Below, in pieces: positions 34,362-42,622 of a stretch of 64,000 bases of DNA. Within the stretch, counting starts at the first letter, position 1, and each line of letters begins with the position of its first letter. Under the pieces are notes generated by a model. It was not told the origin of the DNA. It ran no database searches and was given only the letters and a program-made list of their open reading frames with translations. This DNA is from Terriglobales bacterium (GTDB lineage: Bacteria; Acidobacteriota; Terriglobia; Terriglobales; Acidobacteriaceae). The stretch spans positions 122,923-186,922 of the forward strand of contig DATHMF010000085.1 in the NCBI GenBank assembly GCA_035487355.1. The letters are read 5' to 3'. A program made the position numbers and the translations under genes.

Positions 34362-35107
34362 AGGTCTCCCGTGCCCGGCCGCAACTGTGCCACCGCCTGT
34401 TCCCACTGTTTCAGCCAGACCGCGGTTCGTGGCGCCCTGGCCGGAGCGAGCCGCAATTCCGCGGCCAGCCGAGTTAAGTCGCCCTCCACGTCGATGTCGT
34501 AGAAGGGATCCGTGAAACCGACGGAAAGCTGTAGTCCGCGAGCGCGCGCCAGCAAGGCCTCAAGCGCGCTCGTAGTGCCCATGCCGTCGCCATGGAAAAG
34601 CGCTGGATGGGCGGCCTTGGCCCCTACGAGATAGTAGCCGCCATCATGTGTCGGTCCAACAACCAGGTCGTGCCCGGTGAGCGTCTCGAACGCGCTTTCA
34701 AGAACTGAAGCCGGCAGATGCGGGCTGTCGCTGTTGAAGGCAACGACGCCTTGCCGGCCAGACGCTGCGAAGTGTGCAAACACCGAGGTCAGGCCAGCCG
34801 CAAGGCCTTGCCCTTTCTGCGCTACGACATCCACCACACCTCGCGCCAACCGCGTGAGCTCTTCGACATCCGAAGCAGGGCACATAATGGCAACCTCCAC
34901 AGTACCCAACGAGCGCGCTAGTGCCATTGTGTCATCCAAAAGGCAGCAATAGAGCTCGGTGACCGCTTCAACTGGAAGGCTCTGAGCTAAACGGGTCTTG
35001 ACCATGCCCGGCCTGGGTGCTTTTGCCATGACAACCAGCCTGCGGTCCCTTTTGGACGAATGTGCTGTAACTTTGCTGGAGGATTCCATAGGAGGTCGCT
35101 TTGGCAA
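34358..35107 (-). CDS. DUF2064/TIGR04282-family nucleotidyltransferase-like protein
   Basis: A 249-residue protein with an NTP-transferase-like fold: LVVMAKAPRPGMVKTRLAQ (sugar-nucleotide signature without the full GxGxR), FNSDSPHLPASVL, VVGPTHDGGYYLVG and FTDPFYDIDVEGDL. The family has been described next to arsenosugar and radical SAM genes and is often near glycosyltransferases. The TTG at 35107 is the long start; ATG at 35089 is an alternative. It overlaps the GT-C gene by GTGA. Confidence 0.82.
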   Translation of the reverse strand: MPKRPPMESSSKVTAHSSKRDRRLVVMAKAPRPGMVKTRLAQSLPVEAVTELYCCLLDDTMALARSLGTVEVAIMCPASDVEELTRLARGVVDVVAQKGQGLAAGLTSVFAHFAASGRQGVVAFNSDSPHLPASVLESAFETLTGHDLVVGPTHDGGYYLVGAKAAHPALFHGDGMGTTSALEALLARARGLQLSVGFTDPFYDIDVEGDLTRLAAELRLAPARAPRTAVWLKQWEQAVAQLRPGTGDL

Positions 35108-35110
35108 GAC

Positions 35111-35833
35111 TCACGCTGGCCGTGGCACTCCGGCCCTTCGATGCCGGAAATAATAGCGCACGATCAGGCTGAGGATGAACCACGCCGCCCCCACAGTGCC
35201 CTTCAGCGTACCGCTGATCTTCGACTTCCCAATGCGCGGATAATAACTGACCGGCACCTCAACGATGCGGAATCCCGCAAGCGTTCCTTTTAGAATCATT
35301 TCAACCGCCCAGCCGTAGGTGTTCTCCTGGAGCTCAAGCCGGCGAAGGACATCTGCTCGACCGGCGCGGAACGGCCCGAGGTCACTGATCCTCACGCCGT
35401 ACAGAAGCCTGATCAGGCTGGCCGCGAGGCGATTTCCAAACGCCTGATGCCACGGCAACGCCCCGGGAATGCGCTGCTCGCCGAGGCGAGAACCGAGTGT
35501 GATATCGGCACGGCCGTCAATGATCGGAGTCAAGAGAAGTGGCAGCTCACCTGGTCGATCGCTGTAATCGCCATCGAGGAACACTACAACGTCGGGGCTG
35601 TTTGCAGCAGCCAGTCCGGTCAAACAGGCGCGACCGTATCCGCGACGAGGTTCGTGGATGACGCGGGCGCCCATCTTTGAGGCGATCTCGGGAGTCCCGT
35701 CAGTTGAATTGCTGTCTACAACCAGAACCTCAGTGACAATATCGGCCGGGAGATCAGCTAAGACGCGGCCGATGGACTGCGCTTCGTTGTGCGTAGGAAT
35801 GACCACCGACACGCGCGCTTGATCCTGGCTCAA
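35111..35833 (-). CDS. GT2 glycosyltransferase, polyprenyl-phosphate sugar synthase-like (DPM1-like)
   Basis: A 240-residue GT-A protein: VSVVIPTHNEAQSIGRVL, VLVVDSNSTDGTPEIA, VVFLDGDYSDRP (DxD-like acidic site) and DLGPFRAGRADVL. A C-terminal hydrophobic stretch (TVGAAWFILSLIVRYYF) probably tethers it to the membrane. The family makes dolichyl/polyprenyl-phosphate hexoses that feed GT-C enzymes such as the one two genes downstream. The TTG start at 35833 follows the DoxX stop after one base. Confidence 0.87.
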   Translation of the reverse strand: MSQDQARVSVVIPTHNEAQSIGRVLADLPADIVTEVLVVDSNSTDGTPEIASKMGARVIHEPRRGYGRACLTGLAAANSPDVVVFLDGDYSDRPGELPLLLTPIIDGRADITLGSRLGEQRIPGALPWHQAFGNRLAASLIRLLYGVRISDLGPFRAGRADVLRRLELQENTYGWAVEMILKGTLAGFRIVEVPVSYYPRIGKSKISGTLKGTVGAAWFILSLIVRYYFRHRRAGVPRPA

Positions 35834-35834
35834 G

Positions 35835-36329
35835 TCACCACCATGGGGAGGACGGCCGGCGTCGCGCTAGCAAGGCGTCGACGCCCCACGCTCGACCGGC
35901 CCGCCCCACCGCGAGCCCAAGCGATGCGAGCACCGGAACCAGCAGCTCCCAAATCCACGACGTGCCCCACTCCGAGATCCAAAGACTGCCCAGGAACAGA
36001 AATGCTACAAGGGCAGCCGGGCGCGTCAGCAGACCGAGGACAAGCAGGATCCCGAGAGAGATCTCGGTCATTGCCTGCATAGGAGCCGCCATCGCGGCGT
36101 GACTTGCTGCCAATCCCATGACTGCCTTCCACGCGGCCGGTGAGTGACTCGCCTTGATGTAATAGTTGATGAGGCTTGAGTATCCCGCTTGCGTGTAGAG
36201 ACCCTTTCCCAGATTTTCGAAAAAGACCCACACAAACATTGCGCCGATCGTGACACGAACCATTGCCAACCCATTAGCCGCGGGCAGTTGGTTGGTCACA
36301 TTTTGCGTTGGGCTTGCGTTCGTCATCAT
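35835..36329 (-). CDS. DoxX-family membrane protein
   Basis: A 164-residue protein with four predicted helices and the DoxX pattern (MVRVTIGAMFVWVFFENLGKG, MQAMTEISLGILLVLGLLTRPAALVAF, SLWISEWGTSWIWE). ATG at 36329 has GAGG six bases upstream; an in-frame TTG at 36347 is an alternative. Function in the family is poorly defined, with links to quinone/thiol redox chemistry. It heads the minus-strand run DoxX-GT2-DUF2064-GT-C. Confidence 0.82.
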   Translation of the reverse strand: MMTNASPTQNVTNQLPAANGLAMVRVTIGAMFVWVFFENLGKGLYTQAGYSSLINYYIKASHSPAAWKAVMGLAASHAAMAAPMQAMTEISLGILLVLGLLTRPAALVAFLFLGSLWISEWGTSWIWELLVPVLASLGLAVGRAGRAWGVDALLARRRPSSPWW

Positions 36330-36497
36330 CGTGAACCTCGTATCCAATGGATGCCGTGCCGGTTTGCGACGGGAAGAGAAGAACTGGACATTTTAAGCGG
36401 TTCTTCCTGTTCTTGCTAGTGGTGACCCAGTAGCAGAGATTCCCCAAAGGTGGGTGAAAGAACGCTTTCCGGTAGAATCTAAAGATTAAGGATCGTT

Positions 36498-36782
36498 ATG
36501 CAGCCGATGCGCACAGGTTTGGAAAAAATTATTCTCGAGGCACTGCAGCACACGCCCCCGCAGGAGGCCCCGGTGCTAGCCTGGCCGTTTGCCTGCGGTC
36601 CAGCGGTTGCGAACAAGACGAGACCGCTGAGCTTTGCAGACGGCATCCTGACCATCGAAGTGGCAGACGCCAACTGGCGCGCGCAATTGATGGATATGGC
36701 CCCGCAATTTCTGGGGCGCATCAATCAACTTGTTTCCCTTAAAGTGGAACGTTTGCGCTTCATCGTTCCCACTGGAAAATAA
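36498..36782 (+). CDS. DUF721 (DciA-like) protein
   Basis: A 94-residue DUF721 protein: LAWPFACGPAVANKTRPLSFADGILTIEVADANWRAQL is the family core (about 28-66), followed by LGRINQLVSLKVERLRF. DciA proteins in this family load the replicative helicase DnaB in bacteria without DnaC. Short members like this may be a different subgroup. AAGGAT lies upstream. It is followed by gatC after 12 bases. Confidence 0.82.
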   Translation: MQPMRTGLEKIILEALQHTPPQEAPVLAWPFACGPAVANKTRPLSFADGILTIEVADANWRAQLMDMAPQFLGRINQLVSLKVERLRFIVPTGK

Positions 36783-36794
36783 ACTGGACTGATT

Positions 36795-37124
36795 ATGAAA
36801 GTTACGGAAAAAGATGTCACCACAGTCGCCGATCTTGCCAATCTGGAGCTGACCCCCGCCGAGCGGGAGCGCATGGTCAAGGATCTCAACTCAATCCTGG
36901 GATACATTGACCTGCTCAACGAACTTGATACCGCGAGCGTTCCTCCCATGGCGCAAACTGCAGACCGCTTTGGCATTGATGCCGGCAAAACCGGCAGCGA
37001 ACGCTTTCTCTACGCTATGCGCCCGGATACGCAGAGGCCTTCGCTCCCGCGCGAGGCGGCGCTGGCCAACGCGCCCGATTCTGACGGAAAATTTTTCAAA
37101 GTGCCGAAGGTGATTGAGCGCTAG
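36795..37124 (+). CDS. gatC: Asp-tRNA(Asn)/Glu-tRNA(Gln) amidotransferase subunit C
   Basis: A 109-residue GatC with KDVTTVADLANLELTPAERERM, LNSILGYIDLLNELDTASVPP and the DxxRPSLPREAALANAPDSDG tail that wraps around GatA. It helps assemble GatCAB, which amidates mischarged Glu-tRNA-Gln or Asp-tRNA-Asn. gatA follows after one intervening gene; gatB is not in the window. Confidence 0.95.
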   Translation: MKVTEKDVTTVADLANLELTPAERERMVKDLNSILGYIDLLNELDTASVPPMAQTADRFGIDAGKTGSERFLYAMRPDTQRPSLPREAALANAPDSDGKFFKVPKVIER

Positions 37125-37146
37125 TTTCCCAAAGGAGGAACCCCGT

Positions 37147-37455
37147 ATGAGCAAGAGAGAAAAAGAACTGGTAGTTCCGCCCGCAGCCAAGTCCGACGCC
37201 AGCTCCCAGGAGATGCTGAGGGCCTGGATTGCAGACGGCGGCCTGCATTGCACGCTCTCTATCGGCGCCTGGGGAGACAAGGAAACCATTGGCTGGGGGA
37301 TTTTGCTGACGGATGTGGTCCGTCACGTTGCCGATGCGTTGCACCAACAGGAAGGCATGGATCCCGACGATACCATCAAGCAAATACGGGCAGTCTTCAA
37401 CAAAGAACTGGATGCACCCACGGCAGATGCCAAGGGCAACTTTATAACTCACTGA
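37147..37455 (+). CDS. DUF5076-type small protein between gatC and gatA
   Basis: A 102-residue soluble protein. The start at 37147 is supported by a perfect AAAGGAGG nine bases upstream. Visible features are [38 protein letters not shown] and EIRAVF-like helical C-terminus ([12 protein letters not shown]). I assign DUF5076 from memory of similar sequences; function unknown. Its position inside the gat operon suggests co-expression with the amidotransferase. Confidence 0.75.
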   Translation: MSKREKELVVPPAAKSDASSQEMLRAWIADGGLHCTLSIGAWGDKETIGWGILLTDVVRHVADALHQQEGMDPDDTIKQIRAVFNKELDAPTADAKGNFITH

Positions 37456-37469
37456 ATTCGTCATTCATT

Positions 37470-38909
37470 ATGGATTTGAACCTTCTTACCGTCGCTTCCA
37501 CGCGCACCGCCATCGCCGAGCGCAGTCTTACAGCTACGCAACTGGCAGAGAGTTTTTACAAAAAGATCGAAGCCGAAGATAGCGAGATCAACGCCTACCT
37601 GACGCTCTCGAAAGAACGCGCCCTGGCGCAGGCGGGCCGCATTGATACGCTCGCCGGCAAAGGGGACCCGTTGCCTCCTCTGGCTGGAGTTCCAGTGGCG
37701 ATTAAAGACGTCATGGTGACGCGCGGTGTACGCAGTACCGCAGGGTCGAAAATTTTAGGAAACTATATTCCTCCCTACGACAGCACGGCTGTGGCGCGGT
37801 TGGAAGAAGCCGGGGCCGTAATTCTGGGCAAGACCAATTGCGATGAGTTTGCCATGGGCTCTTCCACGGAAAATTCGGCTTACGGTCCGGTGCGCAATCC
37901 GCGCGATAAGAGCCGTGTTCCCGGCGGATCGTCGGGAGGCTCAGCCGCATGTGTGGCCGCCGGTACTGCTGTGGCGGCGCTGGGGTCCGATACTGGTGGT
38001 TCCATCCGCCAGCCTGCAGCTTTTTGCGGTGTGGTGGGGGTCGTGCCGACCTACGGACGAGTTTCGCGCTATGGTTTGATCGCGTTTGCTTCTTCGCTTG
38101 ACCACATCGGCCCGCTCACAAAAACCGTGAAAGACTCAGCGCTCATTTTGCGCTCCATCGCAGGGCGTGATCCGCTGGATTCAACTTCTACCGAAGTGCC
38201 GGTCCCCGATTACGTCGCCGAGATTGAAAAACCGGTGCGCGGTTTGAAAATTGGAATTCCCAAGGAGTATTTTGCCGAGGGGCTTGATCCCGAAGTTCGC
38301 GCCGCGGTGGAAACCGCAATTGCCAAGCTGGAAGAAGCGGGATGCAAAGCCGTACCCATTTCGCTTCCGCACACACCCTATGCGGTTCCTACGTATTACC
38401 TCGTGGCCACCGCAGAGGCTTCTTCCAATCTCGCCCGCTTCGATGGCGTGCGCTATGCCTACCGCAGCAAGACTGCCAAGAGTCTGTCGCAGATGTACCG
38501 CAGCACGCGCGACGAGGGCTTTGGCGCAGAAGTCAAGCGGCGCATCATGCTGGGCACCTACGCGCTGAGTGCCGGATATTACGATGCCTATTACTTAAAA
38601 GCCCAGAAGGTCCGCACTCTACTTACACGCGACTTTGAAAATGCATTTCAGAGCGTGGACGCCATCGTAACCCCCACCACTCCCACACCTGCCTTCAAAT
38701 TGGGAGAGAAAACCGACGATCCGCTGGCCATGTACCTGGCCGATATCTACACGGTTACGGCGGACCTGGTTGGAATTCCGGGAATCTCAGTGCCTTGCGG
38801 AAAGTCGAAGAGCGGCTTGCCCATCGGAGTGCAGATTCTGGGCCGCCACTTCGACGAGCCCACTATCCTGCGGTTGGGACATGTGGTGGAACATAGCCTG
38901 GCGAGTTAG
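37470..38909 (+). CDS. gatA: Asp-tRNA(Asn)/Glu-tRNA(Gln) amidotransferase subunit A
   Basis: A 479-residue amidase-signature protein producing ammonia from glutamine. The catalytic Lys is in [13 protein letters not shown], and the Ser-cisSer-Lys triad is completed by [15 protein letters not shown] and [16 protein letters not shown] (nucleophile Ser in DTGGSIR). The C-terminal [16 protein letters not shown] is typical. ATG at 37470 starts the conserved N-terminus. It ends the DciA-gatC-DUF5076-gatA run. Confidence 0.96.
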   Translation: MDLNLLTVASTRTAIAERSLTATQLAESFYKKIEAEDSEINAYLTLSKERALAQAGRIDTLAGKGDPLPPLAGVPVAIKDVMVTRGVRSTAGSKILGNYIPPYDSTAVARLEEAGAVILGKTNCDEFAMGSSTENSAYGPVRNPRDKSRVPGGSSGGSAACVAAGTAVAALGSDTGGSIRQPAAFCGVVGVVPTYGRVSRYGLIAFASSLDHIGPLTKTVKDSALILRSIAGRDPLDSTSTEVPVPDYVAEIEKPVRGLKIGIPKEYFAEGLDPEVRAAVETAIAKLEEAGCKAVPISLPHTPYAVPTYYLVATAEASSNLARFDGVRYAYRSKTAKSLSQMYRSTRDEGFGAEVKRRIMLGTYALSAGYYDAYYLKAQKVRTLLTRDFENAFQSVDAIVTPTTPTPAFKLGEKTDDPLAMYLADIYTVTADLVGIPGISVPCGKSKSGLPIGVQILGRHFDEPTILRLGHVVEHSLAS

Positions 38910-38917
38910 GCCATTTT

Positions 38918-38952
38918 CTCTAACACAGAAACACAGAGGCGCAGAGAAAAAC
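38918..38952. repeat. ACACAGAAACACAGAGGCGCAGAG repeat tract
   Basis: Short ACACAGA/GGCGCAGAG units follow gatA directly and match the CAGAGACGCAGAGGCACAGAG segments inside the 14-kb array. The rest of the gap to 39271 shows no gene that I can support. Confidence 0.55.
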
Positions 38953-39271
38953 CAAAAACGGTTGTGTTTTGTACGGGCGGGTATCCCCCCATGCTTGCTT
39001 GGGTCGGAGACAGTTGCCGGGCTCTGTTAGCTATAGGAGGTTTGCCGTTTCCTCTTTGGTTATATTTGGCTTTTCCCGAAATTCAGTGGAGCCGCCCCCC
39101 TCCCTTGTTCAGTAGGGATCTTGAGCGCTAGATCTTTCTTTTCAATTGGTTATGCAAAGGACTAAGTAGCCTCAATATCCTGTGTCTAGGGGTCGGACAG
39201 TTATATATCGGTAAACACGCGTGAGGCGGAGGAGTGACCAGGGGAGCCGGTTGCTCCGCATTGGTGGCAAG

Positions 39272-39418
39272 TTTTCAAAGAGCCTGTGGGGGCCTTTTCT
39301 AACCCTTGTTCTAACTCTTGGCCCCCGCATTCCTGGGAATGCTGGATACACTTCCAGCGACAATGATAGTCGGGGTTCTCTCGGAAGTTAAGAGTTTGAT
39401 ACCACAATGGGACCAGGG
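39272..39418. repeat. Structured terminal repeat module, copy 2 of 3
   Basis: GTTTTCAAAGAGCC leads into GGGGGCC (39288-39294) pairing with GGCCCCC (39320-39326) around a 25-base loop. Then comes GCATTCC-TG-GGAATGC (39327-39342), ACACTTCCAGCGACAATGAT and TTTGATACCACAATGG. Stems are longer than in the other copies, yet all pairs are kept. It lies between the convergent genes gatA and fmdE-like without the 200-bp array. Confidence 0.7.
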
Positions 39419-39435
39419 GGGATTGGGTCATTGAA

Positions 39436-40041
39436 TCATTGGGTAATCGGTGTGTAATAGCTTTCCCCAGCGCAACTCCGGCATAGCACTCTGCCTTCGC
39501 GCCGGATCTCGCGGTGGAAGTTAATGCCCTCGCCGCATTGCTCGCAGACGACGCGCTCGCCTTTATATCCCGGGAACTCCTCGGGGCCAAGCTCGACCTT
39601 CACCCACTGCGTGTCGAACAGGTCATCGTCTTTCATCTCGCGATAAGCCAGCATCTGTTGCTGGTTCTTCTCCGGGATTTCCGGATGCATCGTACGCGCC
39701 AACGCCTTGGAAGATTCTTTAGCGGCAACGCGCACGGCCTTTCCCGTGGTCACATCCACAAATGTGGCCGCGACTTTGCCCCAGTCGCGGAACTTGAGTG
39801 CGCGCTTGCCCAGCCTGCATCCTGTGACCACGGCGACGGCGTCAGTCGCGCAGCGGTCAATTTCTACGAATGTCACCAGTCGCTTGCGGTCTTTGCCGTG
39901 CGGATCTTCGATGCCCAGTTTGCTGATTCCCAGTATGGCGAGGCGCACACCCAACACCTGGCCGGCGCACAGGTGGCCGTGGGCCTGGGCTGCGTCTGCA
40001 AGGTATTCGTCCAGGGTCTTCACACAACCATTATGATGCAT
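39436..40041 (-). CDS. FmdE-domain protein with C-terminal zinc ribbon
   Basis: A 201-residue protein. The N-terminal half is the FmdE domain: AAQAHGHLCAGQVLGVRLA, VEIDRCATDAVAVVTGCRLGKRALKF and KVAATFVDVTTGKAVRV, with the conserved His and Cys residues of the family. The C-terminus has CEQCGEGINF...CRSC, a TraR/DksA-like zinc ribbon. FmdE is best known beside formylmethanofuran dehydrogenase, but stand-alone bacterial copies are common and of unknown role, possibly metal or molybdenum handling. No methanofuran genes are nearby. Confidence 0.85.
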   Translation of the reverse strand: MHHNGCVKTLDEYLADAAQAHGHLCAGQVLGVRLAILGISKLGIEDPHGKDRKRLVTFVEIDRCATDAVAVVTGCRLGKRALKFRDWGKVAATFVDVTTGKAVRVAAKESSKALARTMHPEIPEKNQQQMLAYREMKDDDLFDTQWVKVELGPEEFPGYKGERVVCEQCGEGINFHREIRREGRVLCRSCAGESYYTPITQ

Positions 40042-40088
40042 GGGCGCGATTTGGCGATGGAATAGGTTGGGTTTTAAAAAGGGTGATT

Positions 40089-41114
40089 TTAGCGATCTGG
40101 CTTTGTAGGGCGCAGCAAGGCCAGGGTCTCAGGCTGGATTTGAATTTTAACCGGCAGGGAACCGAGAAACTCGCCATCGGCCTCGGCAAGAATCTCTCCG
40201 CTGCCCTGGCGGGCGCCGTTCCAGCCTTCGGGCAGGCTTTCGTCTGCACGTAGCTCGCGGCAGGTGAGTTCACGAACCCGGACCAGCTCCACGTCGCGGA
40301 CCTTTCCTGGCGGTGCGCCCATCAGGTTTCCTATCAGGCAAAATCCGTAAGCCAAATAGCGAAGAGCGTTGGGAGTCTTGAACAGGATTACGTGCAGGTC
40401 TTCCGAAATGCGGCCACTGCTGTTGCCATTGCCATTTCTTTGTGCCGCCAGACAGCGCCCAAAGTAATCAATGCGCTCGGCAACAATCTGGGTGACAATC
40501 TCCCGGCGCGGCACGTTGACGCCTGTTTCCTGGAATTCGACAACAAACGGCGGGAACTTGTAGCGGGCCAGAAGCAACTGCCGCGCTGACTCGGCGTAAT
40601 AGGCGTAGATGCCGTAACGCGCCTTGAACTCGTGATTGATCTTGCAGATGACATGCGCGTCAGCACCTACTCCCGCTGCAACAATCCAGTAGCGGTGAGC
40701 CATCTCACCGGTCGCTGTGCGGAATTCCATCGAGGCCACCGTGGTAGGTTCAGGATGTGCGGTCAGCAAAGCGCGGGCGGCTTTCAGCGGATGGCGGGGG
40801 ATTCCCAGGTCCTTGGCCAGAAGATTGCCCGAACCAAAGGGGATGATACCCAGCGTTACCTCGTCCCCGGCCTCAACCAGAGCCTGCAAGACTCCGTGCA
40901 CCGTGCCATCGCCGCCGCAAACAATAAAATTGGTGAACTCATCTTTCAACAGACGCTGAATCTGTTGCGAAACCGAGTCCGAGCTCTGGGTGGGGAAGGT
41001 AAGAACGTCGTGACCTTCGCTGCGAAGCACGCCGGCGGCTTGCTCCACCTGGCTTATGCGCCGGCTTCGGCTGGTACCGGATGCGGGATTGTAAAGTAAA
41101 GCAATCTTTTGCAT
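40089..41114 (-). CDS. Diacylglycerol kinase/sphingosine-kinase-like lipid kinase (DagK/YegS family)
   Basis: A 341-residue protein of the DAGK catalytic family: ALLYNPASGTSRSRR, the nucleotide-site FIVCGGDGTVHGVLQAL, and TLGIIPFGSGNLLAKDLGIP (all within the first 110 residues). A beta-sandwich C-terminal domain ends in GEILAEADGEFLGSLPVKI. Members phosphorylate diacylglycerol or other lipids at the membrane. It lies downstream of GT2 in the minus-strand run Nudix-LpxH-like-GT2-lipid kinase. Confidence 0.9.
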   Translation of the reverse strand: MQKIALLYNPASGTSRSRRISQVEQAAGVLRSEGHDVLTFPTQSSDSVSQQIQRLLKDEFTNFIVCGGDGTVHGVLQALVEAGDEVTLGIIPFGSGNLLAKDLGIPRHPLKAARALLTAHPEPTTVASMEFRTATGEMAHRYWIVAAGVGADAHVICKINHEFKARYGIYAYYAESARQLLLARYKFPPFVVEFQETGVNVPRREIVTQIVAERIDYFGRCLAAQRNGNGNSSGRISEDLHVILFKTPNALRYLAYGFCLIGNLMGAPPGKVRDVELVRVRELTCRELRADESLPEGWNGARQGSGEILAEADGEFLGSLPVKIQIQPETLALLRPTKPDR

Positions 41115-41180
41115 GTTTCTGGGAGACGCTGCACAAAACCTTCGTTCAGCTTACCTGCTTAATCCAATTTTATGCTTTTC

Positions 41181-41900
41181 TCAGGAGTGCCAGTAGTGAT
41201 GGTCGCGTAGAAAATATTTGTCATTCCAGGTGTTGAGCGCGGTCCTGAAAAACATGCCCATGATCTTGATGTGCCCCATCTTCATGAAGCGGCGGTTGGT
41301 GGTGAGCGCTTTTCCACGAACAATGCCGAATTTTCTGCACGCTACTTTTTTGCTCAATAGATAGTCTTCGGCGTAGAGGGCCTGCTCGTGAAAACCTCCC
41401 AACTCTTCGAAACGTTTGCGGTCGAAGAGCATGAACATTCCCGTGCTGAACGGGTTCAGCAGGCGTGAGAACTGCTGCACAACGTTGTTGCCGAAATAGA
41501 GAGTCTTGTCCATGAAGCGGCCGTCGCGGCACCAGATGTTCGTGGTAACGCAATGCAGTTTTTTTCGTTTCACCAGCTCGAGGGTGCGGCGAACCAGCGT
41601 GGTATCGGCCAGTTCCATATCAGCGTCAAGAAACAGTACGTAAGGCGTAGTGGCCAGGCGGGCTCCGGCGTTGCGTCCGGCGGAAGGCAAGCCACCGGGG
41701 ATTACGCGGACATCAATCCGGTCACGAAATCCGAGAGCCAGATCGGGCGTGCCATCGGTGGATTGCGCATCGGCGACATAAACCACGGTCTCGCGGATGC
41801 CGGGGCAATCCTGCTGCGCTATAGATTCAAGCAGCCGGGGAAGCAATGCGGATTCGTTCTTGGCTGGGATTACGATTGTCAATTCTTGACTGGTATTCAT
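41181..41900 (-). CDS. GT2 family glycosyltransferase
   Basis: A 239-residue GT-A enzyme: LTIVIPAKNESALLPRLL, YVADAQSTDGTPDLA, SAGRNAGARLATTPYVLFLDA with an acidic metal site (FLDADMEL), and FHEQALYAEDYLLSKK. ATG at 41900 is used; the N-terminal part of the longer frame overlaps the phosphoesterase gene and reads as linker. Single-domain, no clear membrane helix. It overlaps the upstream gene by 74 bases, so the pair is coupled. Confidence 0.87.
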   Translation of the reverse strand: MNTSQELTIVIPAKNESALLPRLLESIAQQDCPGIRETVVYVADAQSTDGTPDLALGFRDRIDVRVIPGGLPSAGRNAGARLATTPYVLFLDADMELADTTLVRRTLELVKRKKLHCVTTNIWCRDGRFMDKTLYFGNNVVQQFSRLLNPFSTGMFMLFDRKRFEELGGFHEQALYAEDYLLSKKVACRKFGIVRGKALTTNRRFMKMGHIKIMGMFFRTALNTWNDKYFLRDHHYWHS

Positions 41901-42579
41901 GGATTTGTACGCCCTCCTCGCCAATCGTGATGTAAGTAGGGCCGGAGCTGATCCAGCAACCGGCATTGTAGTAGCGGGTGCCATCCTGCTCCGCCTGTAA
42001 AGGTTGATGGGTATGCCCGCAAAAAACGCAGTCTACCCGATGATGTTTAGCATAGGCCAGCGCACCTGAGGCGACTTTGGGTGTGAGCCGCAACCATGCG
42101 CTGTTCATACGGTCGAGAAAGCGACTGAACGAAGCGGAGCGCGAATCCAGCCTTTGCAACATCAGATAAGCCCATGCGCCCAGCCTGCTCAGCAGAGCAT
42201 TGTTGACAACAAAGCGGTCGAATTGATGTCCATGTACAGCCAGGTGGCGTTTTCCCTCGAACTCCCAAAAATATTGCTGATACACGCGCACGCCCACCAG
42301 GTGTGACATGAGATGCGAGAGTCCATGGTCGTGATTGCCTTCCACCCAAACCACTTCAATCTCTCGCTTGGGATTCGAAAGTTTGCGGATATAAGAAAGA
42401 AAGCGCCAGTGGTCTTTTTTAAGACGCGCAAAATTGAGATCGCAGAAGATATCTCCCAGAAGAATGAGCCGCCGGAAGGTGTGCTCTTGCAGCATTTCTA
42501 CTGCATCGGCTGCCCGGCTGAGCCGCGAGCCCAGATGAAGGTCGGAAATAATGACGGTATCGAAAGAAGTTGCTCTCAT
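41827..42579 (-). CDS. LpxH-like metallophosphoesterase (UDP-2,3-diacylglucosamine hydrolase family)
   Basis: A 250-residue calcineurin-type phosphoesterase with all metal motifs: ISDLHLGSR, LLGDIFCD, VEGNHDHG, AVHGHQFDRFV and FCGHTHQPL. The pattern is that of LpxH-like enzymes, which split UDP-2,3-diacylglucosamine in lipid A synthesis, though related proteins act on other substrates. The adjacent GT2 and lipid kinase support a role in envelope lipid or glycolipid metabolism. Confidence 0.85.
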   Translation of the reverse strand: MRATSFDTVIISDLHLGSRLSRAADAVEMLQEHTFRRLILLGDIFCDLNFARLKKDHWRFLSYIRKLSNPKREIEVVWVEGNHDHGLSHLMSHLVGVRVYQQYFWEFEGKRHLAVHGHQFDRFVVNNALLSRLGAWAYLMLQRLDSRSASFSRFLDRMNSAWLRLTPKVASGALAYAKHHRVDCVFCGHTHQPLQAEQDGTRYYNAGCWISSGPTYITIGEEGVQIHEYQSRIDNRNPSQERIRIASPAA

Positions 42580-42622
42580 CTGCCGCTTCTACCGCGCGCG
42601 AAAGCTGCACCGCCGCGCCGGT

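Noticed and set aside
34358..35107. Arsenosugar biosynthesis cluster
   Set aside because: DUF2064 is associated with it, but the radical SAM protein here lacks the ArsS look and no arsM or arsenic gene is present.
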